In this document: positions 54,021 to 64,000 of the stretch, piece after piece
Layout: each line of letters opens with the position of its first letter
Position numbering within the stretch: position 1 is the stretch's first letter
From: Pseudoips prasinana
Lineage: Eukaryota > Arthropoda > Insecta > Lepidoptera > Nolidae
Direction: 5' to 3'
NCBI GenBank assembly: GCA_951640165.1
Contig: OX621235.1
Location: forward strand, 248,001 to 312,000
Length of the DNA: 64,000 bases
Made by a program: the position numbers and the translations under genes
Notes under the pieces: model-generated
Databases searched by the model: none
What the model was told of the DNA's origin: nothing
What the model saw: only the letters and a program-made list of their open reading frames with translations

Positions 54021-54940
54021 ACTAATTTTTATGGTTAAGTAGCATTTTCAGGTTTGCATAAATATTTTCAAATTTATCTTCTAACTATTATTTTATCAAA
54101 CAAAAATACATACCTACATACATTGATTTTTTTGCGTGAAATTAAACGTACGAAAGTCAAATAATTAATATCTAGGGACAATGTCACACAGATCATCATA
54201 GCCCCAAACTAAGCAAAGCTTGTACTATGGGTACCAGGCGACGATATACATACTTATATAGATAGATAAATAAGGTAGGGTCGCCTAAGATCGGATGTGA
54301 CATAAGACCGGAAGCATAGAATTTACCGCATATGAAGCGACATTTTTCACGGATGGCAACATAGTCGGCTCCGCCATTTATTCTGCCCCTCCCTTCATAC
54401 CTCGGTCGGCGCGCGGCGTTGCGATGAGCAAGACGTGTGTGATGGTGATTCAAAATAATTCTGTGAATTTTCGAGAAATTTTGACGATCCGATCTTTCCT
54501 CCAAAATTTTGTCAAGAAATTATGGTAAGTATTCATCATCTTTTTGCTTTTTAAGTAGAATTTCGCGCGGAATTAGCAAATGTTCTCGAGATCTGTATAC
54601 TTTGTTTAAGCCTAGGACGTACGTAGGTCTAGATCCGGACTTTCCTCCCGTTGCCTAACATCGGACTAAAAACATCCGATCTTAGGTTTCATAATAAAAT
54701 ACAGTGGTTCTCAAATATTCATACTCAAATCCCAATAATTTTACAAAAGTAAAAACTGCCTGATTGCTATTTGTCAAAGGCCTGACCGGATGTCCTTATG
54801 TCACTAATGCCAAATGTCTGTTTATCTATATGTAATAAAATAACACAGGTAGTACTAGAGTAAAAAGTATAATTATGATTTGGTATAATTTCAAGCATTT
54901 ATTATATATTTTACTTACAGATTAAGTAATCATGCCTACA

Positions 54941-57078
54941 TAAAAAAAACTTCGTTTAAAAAAACCGACTTCAAAAACTAAAAAGTATAAAAAAATATCT
55001 TAATAAAGATTTAATTTAATACATCACTTATAATATAATATTAATGAAATAATATTATTTGTATGTGCTACCTATTGATAGGTTTGAAGTCGGTGCCAAG
55101 CCAAATGTAATAGTAGGTACCACACTCGCCGCGCTTTACTTTCAGCGGGAAGCTTCGTATTTCTACACAAACAACCCAAGCGTGCAGACGTCGTTGACGG
55201 TCGTCATATATTTTTATGATACAGTTTCATCTGTTTCATATCAATTCATATTGTTCTTTAAGTTTATTTACTTAGGTTACTTAGTTTCATCACAAAGTAT
55301 GAAAGCTGTATGTAATATTAACTTTTATTTTGCTTAGGGCTTGGCACCGACTTCAAACCTATCAATAGGTAGCACATACAAATTATATTATTTCATTAAT
55401 ATTATATTATAAGTGATGTATTAAATTAAATCTTTATTAAGATATTTTTTTATACTTTTTAGTTTTTGAAGTCGGTTTTTTTAAACGAAGTTTTTTTTAT
55501 TTGTTACTTTTTAGTGTCTAGCTATGGTTAGGACTTCGAAAGGTGCCGCGCGCCTCAAAACTATAGATCCCAACAAACGAGAACGGAAAAAAGAAACATC
55601 TTCCGAAAAAATGTTGTTCGAAACTCTTTTTCACGTTCTTGTGGGACAGTGAATGATCTAAAAGACCGTTTGTAAAGTAAGAAAAACTACATAAAATTAC
55701 GTTCACTCTAAGAAAACTTGCACAGTACGAGTCTAGACTAGCTAAGATTTATGAAAGTCTGAACAGCAAGCGCATAGGTTAGGCCGTATTTATGACCATC
55801 TAGCTAACGAGTCTGTGTGCTGAGGGCTTATACACTAGATCTTATTATGAATTGAAAGATCTTATGATCGAATAGCCATCTAGTATGCTGAACAGAGGGT
55901 AAGAGTCTATGAAGACTAGGTCTTATTAATGATCGATTAGCCAACGAGTCTACTGAGCAGAGGGCTGATAGCCTAGGTCTTATTTATCATTGATTAGATA
56001 ATGAGTCGGACTCGCCCGTGAAAGGCGGAATGTTTCTTTCCGTAGCAGCAAGTATTTGAGTTGATAGAATGGAAGGTAAATTGCGGTTTACGATTTATGA
56101 CGCATTAAAAAAACGACTTACTAGATCTCTTTCAAACCAATTTTCGGTGGAAGTTTGCATGGTAATGTACATCATCTATTTGTTTTAGTTTTATGGTTCT
56201 CTTAATTTAGAAGTTACAGGGGGGGGGGGGGGGGGGGGCATTTTACGCCTTTGGAAGTGTCTCTCGCGCAAACTATACAGTTAAGAAAAAATTATATAAT
56301 AAACCTCAATATCATTTTCGAAGTCCTATCCATAGATACCCCACATGTATAGTTTAATGATTTTTTTTTAAATTCAGTCCTAAGTAAGTATAGGGAACCC
56401 CCAAATTTTATTGTTTGTTTTTCTATTTTTGTGTGAAAATCTTAATGCGGTTCACGGAATACATCTGCTGACCAAGATTCGACAGTATAGTTCTTATAGT
56501 TTCGCGAAAAAGTGGCTGTGACATACGGACGGGAAGACATACAGACATGACAAATCAAGAAGAGCCTTTGTGAAAGACATTTGGCTACAGAACCCTAAAA
56601 ATGGCAGCTATTCCGCATCAAAATAAAGAAGAATCACGTAAATCGGTTCATAAATCTCAGCGTAATCGGTGTACGTACATAAAAAAAATACGCTGGTGCT
56701 AAAAGGTGCGCCTACATGCGCTTCCAAAAAAAAAGCTTATACGTGCGTATGAAACGCTAGTCGTCTGAAATTGTTGTTTATGTTCATGCCAAGACACACT
56801 TGAACAGGATGAGTCTAGCTTGACTAGCTAAGATTTATAAACGTCTGTGCATCATCGACATCGTCCACTTAAACAAAAAATGTCATACAAAAATGTCCAT
56901 AAAATGAAAACTACTGGGCCAATCTATATAAAATTTTTATGGGACCAAATGGCAACTATTCCGCATCAAACTAAAAAAGAATCACGTAAATCGGATCATA
57001 AATCTCCGAGTAATCGGTGTACATACATAAAAAAAAAAAACCGGTGAACTTGAGAACCTCCTCCTTTGGAAGTCGGTT
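54941..57078 (+). mobile_element. Composite repeat, copy 2, with 162-bp foldback arms
   Basis: 54941-55102 is repeated in reverse complement at 55338-55498 with about one mismatch, leaving a 235-bp loop. From 55496 the sequence matches 1-1570. The unit is bounded by aaaccgacttc at the left and gaagtcggtt at the right. A long G run is present near 56219. It lies inside the pogo-like element directly before its helix-turn-helix exon. Short ORFs inside are not recognisable. Confidence 0.8.
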
Positions 57079-57086
57079 AAAAATAC

Positions 57087-57203
57087 CAAAGACATTCGCT
57101 TCGAGTGACCACGTATACCGAAAAGGACTTGGAGGAAGTTGTGGAAAATGTAAAAAATAAAGAATTATCTAATTATGCTGCGTCAAAAATATATTTCTTT
57201 TGA
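57087..57203 (+). pseudogene. HTH_psq remnant of pogo-like transposase
   Basis: The frame QRHSLRVTTYTEKDLEEVVE continues NVKNKELSNYAASKIYFF to a stop. TEKDLEEVVENVKNKELSNY and AASKIY match the pipsqueak-type helix-turn-helix that starts many pogo/Tigger transposases. It is cut by the stop where the second helix should follow. Confidence 0.65.
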
Positions 57204-58168
57204 AAAATATATTTTTGTTGTGGTTTTAATACTTTTAATTTCATACCTATGTATAAAAACGATATTTAAGATTTTTGTTAAAAGATGTTAAACAGCTGTG
57301 ATAAAAGATAATTGTGATCTTTGTAGTAAGTAGTTTATAAAAATTGTCCTAGCCCAAAGGCTAAAATTATTTGCTTAAAAAATAATAATACAAGATTGAA
57401 ATGCTTCTTAACTAGGGTATTAAGTGATACTTAAAAGTTTATAGTATTAAGATCTTATCCAAGACTGTATATGCCATACAATACTTTAAATACCAATGAA
57501 AGACTGTAATAAGTTAAAGAGACTATATTAAGTTAAGAGTAATATAAAATTGATTTAGTTTACTAGACGTATTTTTATTTACTTATCACTTTAATGAGAA
57601 GATATATATTTACTACTTAAATATTTCAGAGATATTATCAGTAACACCTATGGCTTCAGTATATCCGATCTTACCTAATTAACCCAAAATATCCTTCCTG
57701 CAGAGTTAATAAGTTTGACAAGCTCAGTCACGCTTAAATTAGCCGGAGGAGGGAAGACCGGACTAAAAAAATAAAAATATAAAATAAGTATGTGTTCAGG
57801 GTAAGCCATGCAGAATTTCAAAACCATTTTTTATTATGTTATGGTTAACTAAAGACCGGATATTTCTTTTTTATGCACTCTAACGCCGCGCCGTAGCTAC
57901 AGAGTTGAAATTGGACAGTAGTCCGAACTTCGGCTTCGTTGACCTTTTTTGATGGACAGTCAGAAAAAATATACTGTCACTTTGACGTGTCTTACATAGA
58001 CTATTGCGTTTATGAAAACAAAAAATACATGTGGATAGATAATGTTTCATTGTCGATAATTCACACTCAAGTGCATTAAGAAAATAACGATACAAAAAGA
58101 GAAAAACTATTTTTTGTAACATGCTCCTAACTTACAGAAAAAGCGTCCGATCTTAGGCGACCTTACCT
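57204..58168. other. Remaining pogo-like element sequence
   Basis: AT-rich; no catalytic DDE frame. Contains a minus-strand ORF at 58122-57880 without recognisable similarity and short copies of the terminal motif. Confidence 0.5.
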
Positions 58169-58249
58169 TACTTATATAAGTACATAGAAAACATCCATGA
58201 CTCCGAAACAAATATTCGTGCTCATCACACAAATATTTAATAAATAAAC

Positions 58250-59060
58250 GTCAAATGTTAATATCAACAAATGCATTTTATTTGTTGCGGTGTTTCGGAG
58301 GTGTTTTTTCTTAGCGGTGTCGGATACACAGGAAAATTACAGAACTGTATCTTGTGAAGATTTTTACGTTTATACCTATATTAGAAAAGAAACAACTATA
58401 AAAAAATAATGTCCTCTGTCAAATATCAGTAATAAATATCCTTCTTCATTATTATCTGTTGGCTTTTACTTATTACCTACAGCGTTTTGCTTCAAACAGG
58501 CATTTTTCTGAAAATTCAGGCATTTTAAGTACCATAGACAGGCATCCCTCTATTTAAATATGGTAACCCTAGGCGGGGCGGGCCAAACATATTAGAATAG
58601 AATATCTTTGGGGCGGGCAAAATCATAGAAGTGAATAAGCGGGCGCTATAGAAATACATGCAATATAATATTTGCTCACTCAATTTGGGAAAGCAAATTC
58701 TCAATATGGGATTGCGCGTCTAGTAGAATACATACCTATAGGTCAATGATAATTTACAACATATGACTTTTTTAACGGTCATCTGTGTTACTACGTTACA
58801 TACAATGGGCTGCTGGGTCAGCTGTACGTTATGTCGATAAAAATACTTATCGATTTATTTAATGGTATATTATTAAAAAAATCAGATATAAATGATAATA
58901 TTCCGGTATGGAATTTTCTGTACCTATGTGTAGGTACAGATAAGTTCTATGGAAACCAGATAACTGATATATTACATACATATAGGTAGGTACCTACTAC
59001 TATTCTTTCGTAAAGACAGTTATTATAGATAACTACACCAAGAGTTAGGACAAACAGCCA
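58250..59060. other. Interval without recognisable gene
   Basis: AT-rich unique-looking sequence. A (ggcgggc)-like patch near 58573-58650 is the only feature noted. Confidence 0.4.
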
Positions 59061-59071
59061 TGCTCATGCAC

Positions 59072-59157
59072 AGAAATATCGGTCCGGGGTGAGAATCGAA
59101 CCCACGACCTGCGGCGTGAGTGGCAAGCATTTACCAACTACGCCAACCGGCCCGTCA
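59072..59157 (-). repeat. tRNA-like SINE head
   Basis: On the minus strand gggccggttggcgtagttgg (A box) and gtcgtgggttcgattctcac (B box) are spaced as in a tRNA. The continuation (catgagcatggctgtttgtc) is SINE body, not a tRNA 3' end, so this is a SINE of the common lepidopteran tRNA-headed family. Confidence 0.65.
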
Positions 59158-60338
59158 ATTTATACATAGCTTTTTAAAATTGTGTATATTTTATGTTATA
59201 AATAAATACTTTCCGGGCCTTTATAGGGCCTACCTACGATTGAAATCGAGTATAACAGCTCACTTGATAGGACCCTTAAACTATTCCCTTGGTGCGTTTG
59301 CAGCAGGCCTCTCCATTCGCCATTCTCTCGTTTCATGAGGCTTTTTGCTTTGGTCTGGAGGAAAGTGGATTTACTTACTCGTCCTGGTTTATTTTGTGGC
59401 GAGATCCAAGACAGTGGAACCATTTCCCGGACATGCCGGAGCCTCACCACTCAGTGTTATTTCATTGTGTTCCACTGTTGATCCTGGTTTATGAGACGTG
59501 GGGACTGGGGAGTAACAGGGAGGGACTCGTCTGTTAAAAAGAGATTCAAGGGCTCTATTAAATAAAAACTACTTGATTCCAATGGTAGGTACGGAAGATC
59601 TTCCTTGTTGCTATAAGATCTGAATAAAAAACTACTCCAGATGTTGTTTGAACGCTATTTAACATAATATCACGCTCCTTATGCCAGAGATCACAATCAC
59701 AAAGTACATGGTGGGCGTTTGTTCATATTCGCTAAAGGACGTTGAACAAAAACATTTTAGCCAATCACAATATTTAATTCTCGTGTCCAATGTTCCATGA
59801 TTCCCAAGTTTTATGTAACTGTTCGCGGACTTCCGAAAAGTAGCGTACGTGGCGTCCCTTCTTTGGTATATTCCATCTACATGGCCATTAATTTGCATTT
59901 CGTTATTTATGAGCGGTATTGGCATAAATAGCCTGGAAACTTGAGTGAAAATGAACACGACTCGAAGTCTAACAATACGTCAATCAAAAACTGAAATAAA
60001 ATTTGAGACATATATACGGAAAGCTTATTACGAGAGAAACGGTCGCACCCTAAGGAAGATTATATGAATTCCTGTCTCCAGGATTTATATGGCGTCCGAC
60101 GAACTTTCATGTAAACGACAGAAGTACTTAAATAGATAATAACGCTCTAAAATAAACTGGTACTGCCAGGTTATTACACAACAAGGTGACCGATGTGGGC
60201 GGAATACGTCTTCCGCGCAAACATCCTCACCGGGAATTATACCTACTTAACGATTCTAGGACGGGTTCAATTAATAATATACAGATTAGTTTAAAAATAT
60301 TTTTAATCTCGTCATCTCGTCTATCGTACGCGACAGCA
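59158..60338. other. Interval without confidently recognised gene
   Basis: Contains a minus-strand ORF (59958-59659, with ATYATFRKSANSYIKLGNHG) and a plus-strand ORF (59289-59537) that I do not recognise. The minus-strand frame may be a LINE C-terminal relic. The right end is the 3' flank of the dehydrogenase gene. Confidence 0.35.
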
Positions 60339-60344
60339 TTTATT
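60339..60344 (-). terminator. Candidate poly(A) signal of the acyl-CoA dehydrogenase gene
   Basis: AATAAA on the minus strand, 82 bases after the stop codon at 60426. Confidence 0.55.
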
Positions 60345-60425
60345 TCACTATAATTAGGGTATATACAAGCATCGACAATAAATTAACACAGATCGTTCCA
60401 GTCTCTACGTGGTGCCGGCGCCAGG

Positions 60426-60964
60426 TCACAGGTTGAGCGGGTTGAGCGAGACCTGGCCGGGCGCCGCCGCCACGGCCGCGCCCAGCTCGGCCAGGCGCGC
60501 GAAGTGGCGCTGCTGCGGCGGGGCGCGCGTGGCGGCCAGCGCGCCGGGCACGCGGCCCAGCGCCTCGTGCGCCCACGCCTCGGCCAGGCGCAGCTCGTGC
60601 GGCGCCGCGCCCAGCGCCTTGCGCGCCGCCAGCGACGCGCGCGACAGCACCACGGCCGTGGTGTAGCAGTCGATGGCGGACGACGCCAGCCGGTTGAGCA
60701 GGAACTGCTCGTCCACGATCTTGCGGCCGTGGCGCACCAGCGCCGCCTCCACGGCGCGCCCGTGCTCGGCCACCTGCTTGACCAGCTCGGCCGCGGCGGG
60801 GCGCAGCTCGGGCGCCACGTGCGGGCCCAGGTCGGGGCCGCGCGCCAGCCCCACGGCGCCCGCGGCGCGCCGCCCCGCCTCGCTGAAGATGAGCCCCAGG
60901 TGCGCCGTGGGGTTCTTGAAGGCGCGCTGCAGCTCCTGCAGGTGAGAGCCGGCGAACTGGATGC
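60426..60964 (-). CDS. ACADVL: Very-long-chain acyl-CoA dehydrogenase, last exon
   Basis: It follows the 61040-61631 exon across a 75-bp intron (donor gtgagt, acceptor gtccacag) in phase 1. It encodes the C-terminal extension specific to VLCAD/ACAD9 enzymes: LQELQRAFKNPTAHLG, then LARGPDLGPHVAPELRPAAA, KIVDEQFLLNRLASSAIDCY and the conserved end LNPLNL. This extension forms an extra helical domain that holds the homodimer on the inner mitochondrial membrane. The exon is very GC-rich; a 405-codon plus-strand frame over it is a shadow. Confidence 0.92.
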
Positions 60965-61039
60965 CTGTGGACAGAGCGAACCTCAGCGACGGTCCTCTCG
61001 CCTACGAGCGGGCGAGGGGAAGCGAGGGGAAGGACTCAC

Positions 61040-61631
61040 CCGTGAGAGCGACGAACAGGCGCAGGATATCGTTGGTGCCCTCGAAGATCCGGAAGATACG
61101 CAGGTCGCGCAGCACCCGTTCCAGCCCCGTAGCCTTCATGAAGCCCATTCCGCCGAGGATCTGTATCGCCTCGTCCACCACCGTCCAGGCCGAGTCCGAC
61201 GCGAACACCTTGGAGATGGCGGCCTCGAGGTGGTAGTCCTGCGCGCCCGAGTCCATGTTGCCGCTCACCATGTAGGCGAGCGACTCGGTGGTGTACTGCA
61301 GCATGGCCATGCGCGCCAGCTTCTCCTGGATGGTGCCGAACTCGGCCAGGCGCTTGCCGAACTGCACGCGCGTGGCCGCGTGCTCGGCCGCCTGGCGCAG
61401 CGCGGCCCGCTGCGTGCCGGCCAGCGCCGCCGCCATGCCGAAGCGCCCGTTGTTGAGGATGTTCATGGCCACCTTGAAGCCGTTGCCCACGCCGCCCAGC
61501 ACGTTGGCTACGGGCACGCGCACGTCCTCGTAGTACACCTCGGTGGTGTTGGAACACTTGATGCCCATCTTGTTCTCGGGCGGGCCCGAAGACACGCCAC
61601 CGAACGCACGCTCCACGATGAAGGCCGTCAC
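61040..61631 (-). CDS. ACADVL: Very-long-chain acyl-CoA dehydrogenase, catalytic exon
   Basis: The enzyme performs the first, FAD-dependent dehydrogenation of long acyl-CoAs in mitochondrial beta-oxidation, passing electrons to ETF. This exon reads [20 protein letters not shown], then [67 protein letters not shown] and [18 protein letters not shown]. The Glu in IFEGTND is the catalytic base position of this class, and the RVQFG and GGMG blocks bind FAD. It is preceded in frame by ...KTVDK from the exon at 63749-63890. The phase-0 acceptor is tccggttgcag. Intact. Confidence 0.95.
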
Positions 61632-63748
61632 CTGCAACCGGACTCGACCACTGAGCGATGGATACGATATTGGCCGCTATTCGGCCCGACTCAATATGGA
61701 ATCATGGATTGTCTGTTTTGATATATATCTATTCACATAATAAAATCGTAGGAAAGTCAAAACTGTACATTGAATTTTTATTAAAAAGGATACTTGGGGC
61801 GTGATCTACAATCGATATCGAAGCCAAAAATTTAGTTTTTAGAATTTTTGTCTGTTTGTCTGTATGTATGTCCGGGATAAACTCAAAAAGTACTACATGG
61901 ATTTACTTCAAAGGTAAACGGCAGGTCTGTATGGGATTTTTGTACCGCTAGTAAAATTTCGTGTTTCGGGATATTTTATGTTTTAATTGGTAGTTAATGT
62001 GATAGAAAAGGCATTTTTAATTTCTTAGATTTTTAGAACTTGGGATATAAAAGTTATGGCCAGTTTTATTTTAAGGTTACGTTTGGTAATCTGTGGGTCA
62101 ACCCCATGACCGTGGATACATTGCAGTTCGAAAATCACTCTTACTGTCTAAGTAATAAAGATACTGTAAATATCGAAGTGCTAGTGTTAACTAGTGTACT
62201 AATGAAGATCGTTACATATTATATTTACATAAACATTGTTATGGTGATAAAGTAAAATATGTTGACGCTCTTTTTGGAGTCTTTAAATGGATTTATTCCG
62301 AACCTGCCCCGAAAACCCTAACCGGGTCGCAAGTTAGGTTAGGAATATGCAAAAAACTATTATTTTTTGAAATAATGAAAAGTTCTTTATTTCCATTAAT
62401 TACAAAGTTCATACCCCAGTGGACATTTGTGTGAGGTTGCGAGGGGTTTTATACGAGGTTTTGAGTGGAGGTAAATAAAACAATAGGTTTTTTGTTTTTT
62501 GTAACTACATTTATTTTATTAGTATTATTATTAATTCATCCTTAGTATTACTTCATCTAAGAACATCTTCATATAAGTACCAAACAATAATTATCACATA
62601 GCACAAAGCAACATTGGGTTTATTGAGATCTTCACTCACTCTCATCGGATAAAGCATGTCTTCTTAGTCGGGGCAAGCGAATGTGGCAATTAACACATTG
62701 CAAACTCGTCATTTTAATTAAATGATAAAGAGTCCTTTCGTGAATCCACTGTCAACAGATATATATTATAGTACGGAGGATAACTCAACGTAAAAATTGC
62801 AAGATAATTTGCTGAATTGATGACATGTATCACAATAACAGCAATAAATACCTGACAGATTGTCTTTGTCTGTCAATAAATAATTGCCATGAACAAAAAA
62901 AATATTGACGACGAAAATCGTTCCTATTCTAAATCATTAATTATTACGATTTAATGCAACTACTGTGCTTTCATAGGTATAATAAATACGAATATAATTA
63001 TATCATTTATATGCAATGTTGTTCCCATTTAAAAATAATTAGTTATAATTTCGATATTTATATTTTACACATGGCAATTTCTGAAAACGTAACTGCGTTT
63101 AGTTTAACCATTTTATTACGTTTATTTATTGAAAATATTTGAAATATTATTTTTGATTTAATTAATTAATCCCAAGTTCTAAAAATATTATACATACATG
63201 AAAATAAATGCCTTAGTTGTCTTAATAAGTGGTACAAATTATGTAGCTGAACACCAAAAGAAGTATGCGGTACGATTTTTGCCATTCACATTTTGCATGA
63301 ATATTACTAAGAGCTCGGGTCAACATATAGGCTACATATTATCACGCTATCACCTACGGGGGAGGAGCTGTGATGATTTATAAAGTTTAACGCGGTTAAA
63401 ACCGCGGGGCACAGCTAGTTAAACCTAAAACGATTACAAAATAAATAATTCATGGATCTCGTTTAAATTATACAATGCATCATTACAATTATTTAGTTGT
63501 ACGTAACCTCATAGAAATTTTTCCATTTTTATTTATTATTAAAATTTTACATTCAGATTTTGTTTGAGGGACTAGTGTTGAGGTACTACCCTCCATGCCG
63601 ATTGCGGCAACTCAACACTTGGGCACTTGGGTTTAACATGCCCATTGGGGCATGTTAAGCTGTCTCCGTAGCTCCGCGATCAAGAAGCGTTAACTCATAG
63701 TAGAAACCGTTACCTGGTCAAATGCGGCGGACAAAGTGCTGTACGTAC
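61632..63748 (-). other. Intron of the acyl-CoA dehydrogenase gene
   Basis: 2117 bp from donor gtacgt at 63748 to acceptor at 61632. It holds a split repeat (61788-61913 and 63290-63420) and otherwise AT-rich sequence with small frames (62040-62255, 62954-63142) that I do not recognise. A 24-bp near-palindrome (taacatgcccattggggcat) is at 63634-63657. Confidence 0.7.
61788..63420 (-). repeat. gctgtgccccgcggt-family repeat split by about 1.4 kb
   Basis: 61788-61913 and 63290-63420 are the two halves of the repeat at 37549-37812, in reverse. In the intact copy they are joined at gcaaaatttgaagtaaat; here about 61912-63290 intervenes. The insert ends (ggtaaacggca / tgccattcac) look only loosely inverted, so its class is unknown. 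Confidence 0.7.
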
Positions 63749-63890
63749 CTTGTCGACGGTCTTGCCATCTTTCTCCACCGGAGTTTGTGCGAAGACGGTC
63801 ATGATCTCAGCGATGCCTCCATTACTGATCCAGATCTTGGAACCGTTGAGAATGAAGTGCTTTCCGTCCGGAGACAGCACCGCGCGGGTC
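63749..63890 (-). CDS. ACADVL: Very-long-chain acyl-CoA dehydrogenase, internal exon
   Basis: Reads [20 protein letters not shown] and on through [20 protein letters not shown] to DGKTVDK at a donor (aag then gtacgt). The WISNGG block binds FAD and acyl-CoA in acyl-CoA dehydrogenases. The acceptor cgcag at 63891-63895 is weak, so the first codon or two may be wrong. Upstream exons (transit peptide, N-terminal helical domain) lie beyond the right edge. Confidence 0.88.
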
Positions 63891-63933
63891 CTGCGCCGTA
63901 CATATGATTGGAAAATTGTTCAAACTAACAAAG

Positions 63934-63975
63934 AATAATAGCATATTCACGGTACCCCGTGACTATGCTATTATT
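63934..63975. repeat. Hairpin in intron
   Basis: aataatagcata (63934-63945) pairs with tatgctattatt (63964-63975), and the loop contains a further inverted pair cacggtaccccgtg. No function visible. Confidence 0.7.
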
Positions 63976-64000
63976 ATTTTTGTACGGACACTATTGTACA

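Larger units (their letters stand above)
54273..58168 (+). mobile_element. pogo-like TA-flanked transposon remnant with nested insertion
   Basis: Inverted ends aggtagggtcgcctaagatc (54273) and the inverse gatcttaggcgaccttacct (58168) are flanked by TA (54271-54272, 58169-58170). Removing the element restores the SINE exactly. Own sequence: 54273-54940 and about 57086-58168; the rest is a nested repeat. Motifs of the ends recur inside (aacatccgatcttagg near 54675, aagaccgga near 57752 and 57854). A helix-turn-helix remnant (57087-57203) points to a pogo/Tigger-type transposase; the catalytic part is missing. Confidence 0.75.
54171..58241 (-). repeat. SINE body split by a pogo-like element
   Basis: 54171-54270 and 58171-58241 are the two parts of one SINE of the family at 42225-42397. 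In the intact copy the sequence gataaatacttatat is continuous; here it is opened at the TA. Confidence 0.85.

Noticed and set aside
60504..61721. 405-codon plus-strand ORF
   Set aside because: Shadow of the GC-rich minus-strand acyl-CoA dehydrogenase exons; no recognisable domain.
62040..63383. Short plus-strand ORFs of 61-71 codons in the dehydrogenase intron
   Set aside because: They have no similarity I recognise and lie in AT-rich or repeat sequence.
1..64000. CRISPR arrays, operons, origins or phage modules
   Set aside because: None seen. The window is eukaryotic: spliced genes, LINEs, SINEs and poly(A) tails.

Overview
The window is nuclear DNA from a moth or butterfly (Lepidoptera); the species cannot be told. 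The evidence is an AT-rich background with a few very GC-rich spliced exons, metazoan GT-AG genes, and several interspersed repeats typical of Lepidoptera: tRNA-headed SINEs, CTAG-ending Helitrons, repeats carrying the motif gagtcggactcgccc, and LINE 3' ends with the motif cctggaagagat. No prokaryotic, rRNA or CRISPR features are seen.

Only three host genes can be supported. (1) A ZNF706-family small zinc-finger gene on the minus strand (coding exons 23100-22957 and 11882-11793, 77 aa) is split by an 11 kb intron packed with transposons. (2) Mitochondrial malonyl-CoA:ACP transacylase (MCAT) lies on the plus strand (38303-38664 joined to 40126-40948, 394 aa). (3) The 3' part of a very-long-chain acyl-CoA dehydrogenase gene lies on the minus strand (63890-63749, 61631-61040, 60964-60426) and runs off the right edge. 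MCAT makes malonyl-ACP for mitochondrial fatty-acid synthesis and the dehydrogenase starts mitochondrial beta-oxidation. They are about 20 kb apart and nothing suggests co-regulation.

Layout: 0-5 kb holds a composite repeat and a LINE split by an RTE element; 5.7-10.7 kb has THAP and LINE scraps, an intact mariner and a MITE; 11.8-23.1 kb is the zinc-finger gene, whose intron holds an intact Tc1-type element, a LINE and a Transib-like element with 325 bp inverted repeats; 25-30 kb is a nest of a foldback MITE, two TA-flanked elements and a LINE with a 767-codon ORF; 30-35 kb has composite repeats, a Helitron and a deleted Ty3/gypsy element; 35-37 kb has LINE scraps; 38-41 kb is MCAT; 41.4-51.1 kb is a stack of LINEs and SINEs including one apparently full-length two-ORF LINE; 51-58 kb has foldback elements, an unclassified inverted-repeat element, a Harbinger transposase pseudogene and a pogo-like element interrupted by a second copy of the repeat at the left edge; 59-64 kb is the dehydrogenase gene.

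Most of the window is therefore transposon. Several insertions can be read as exact events (target-site duplications, or an uninterrupted copy elsewhere in the window). Four transposon or LINE proteins look undamaged: the mariner transposase, the Tc1-type transposase, and ORF1 and ORF2 of the full-length LINE. A 5'-truncated LINE also keeps a long open frame. No new host system such as a defence or biosynthetic cluster is visible; the most unusual structures are the Transib-like element, the unclassified 51.3-52.6 kb element and a set of perfect short-loop palindromes.
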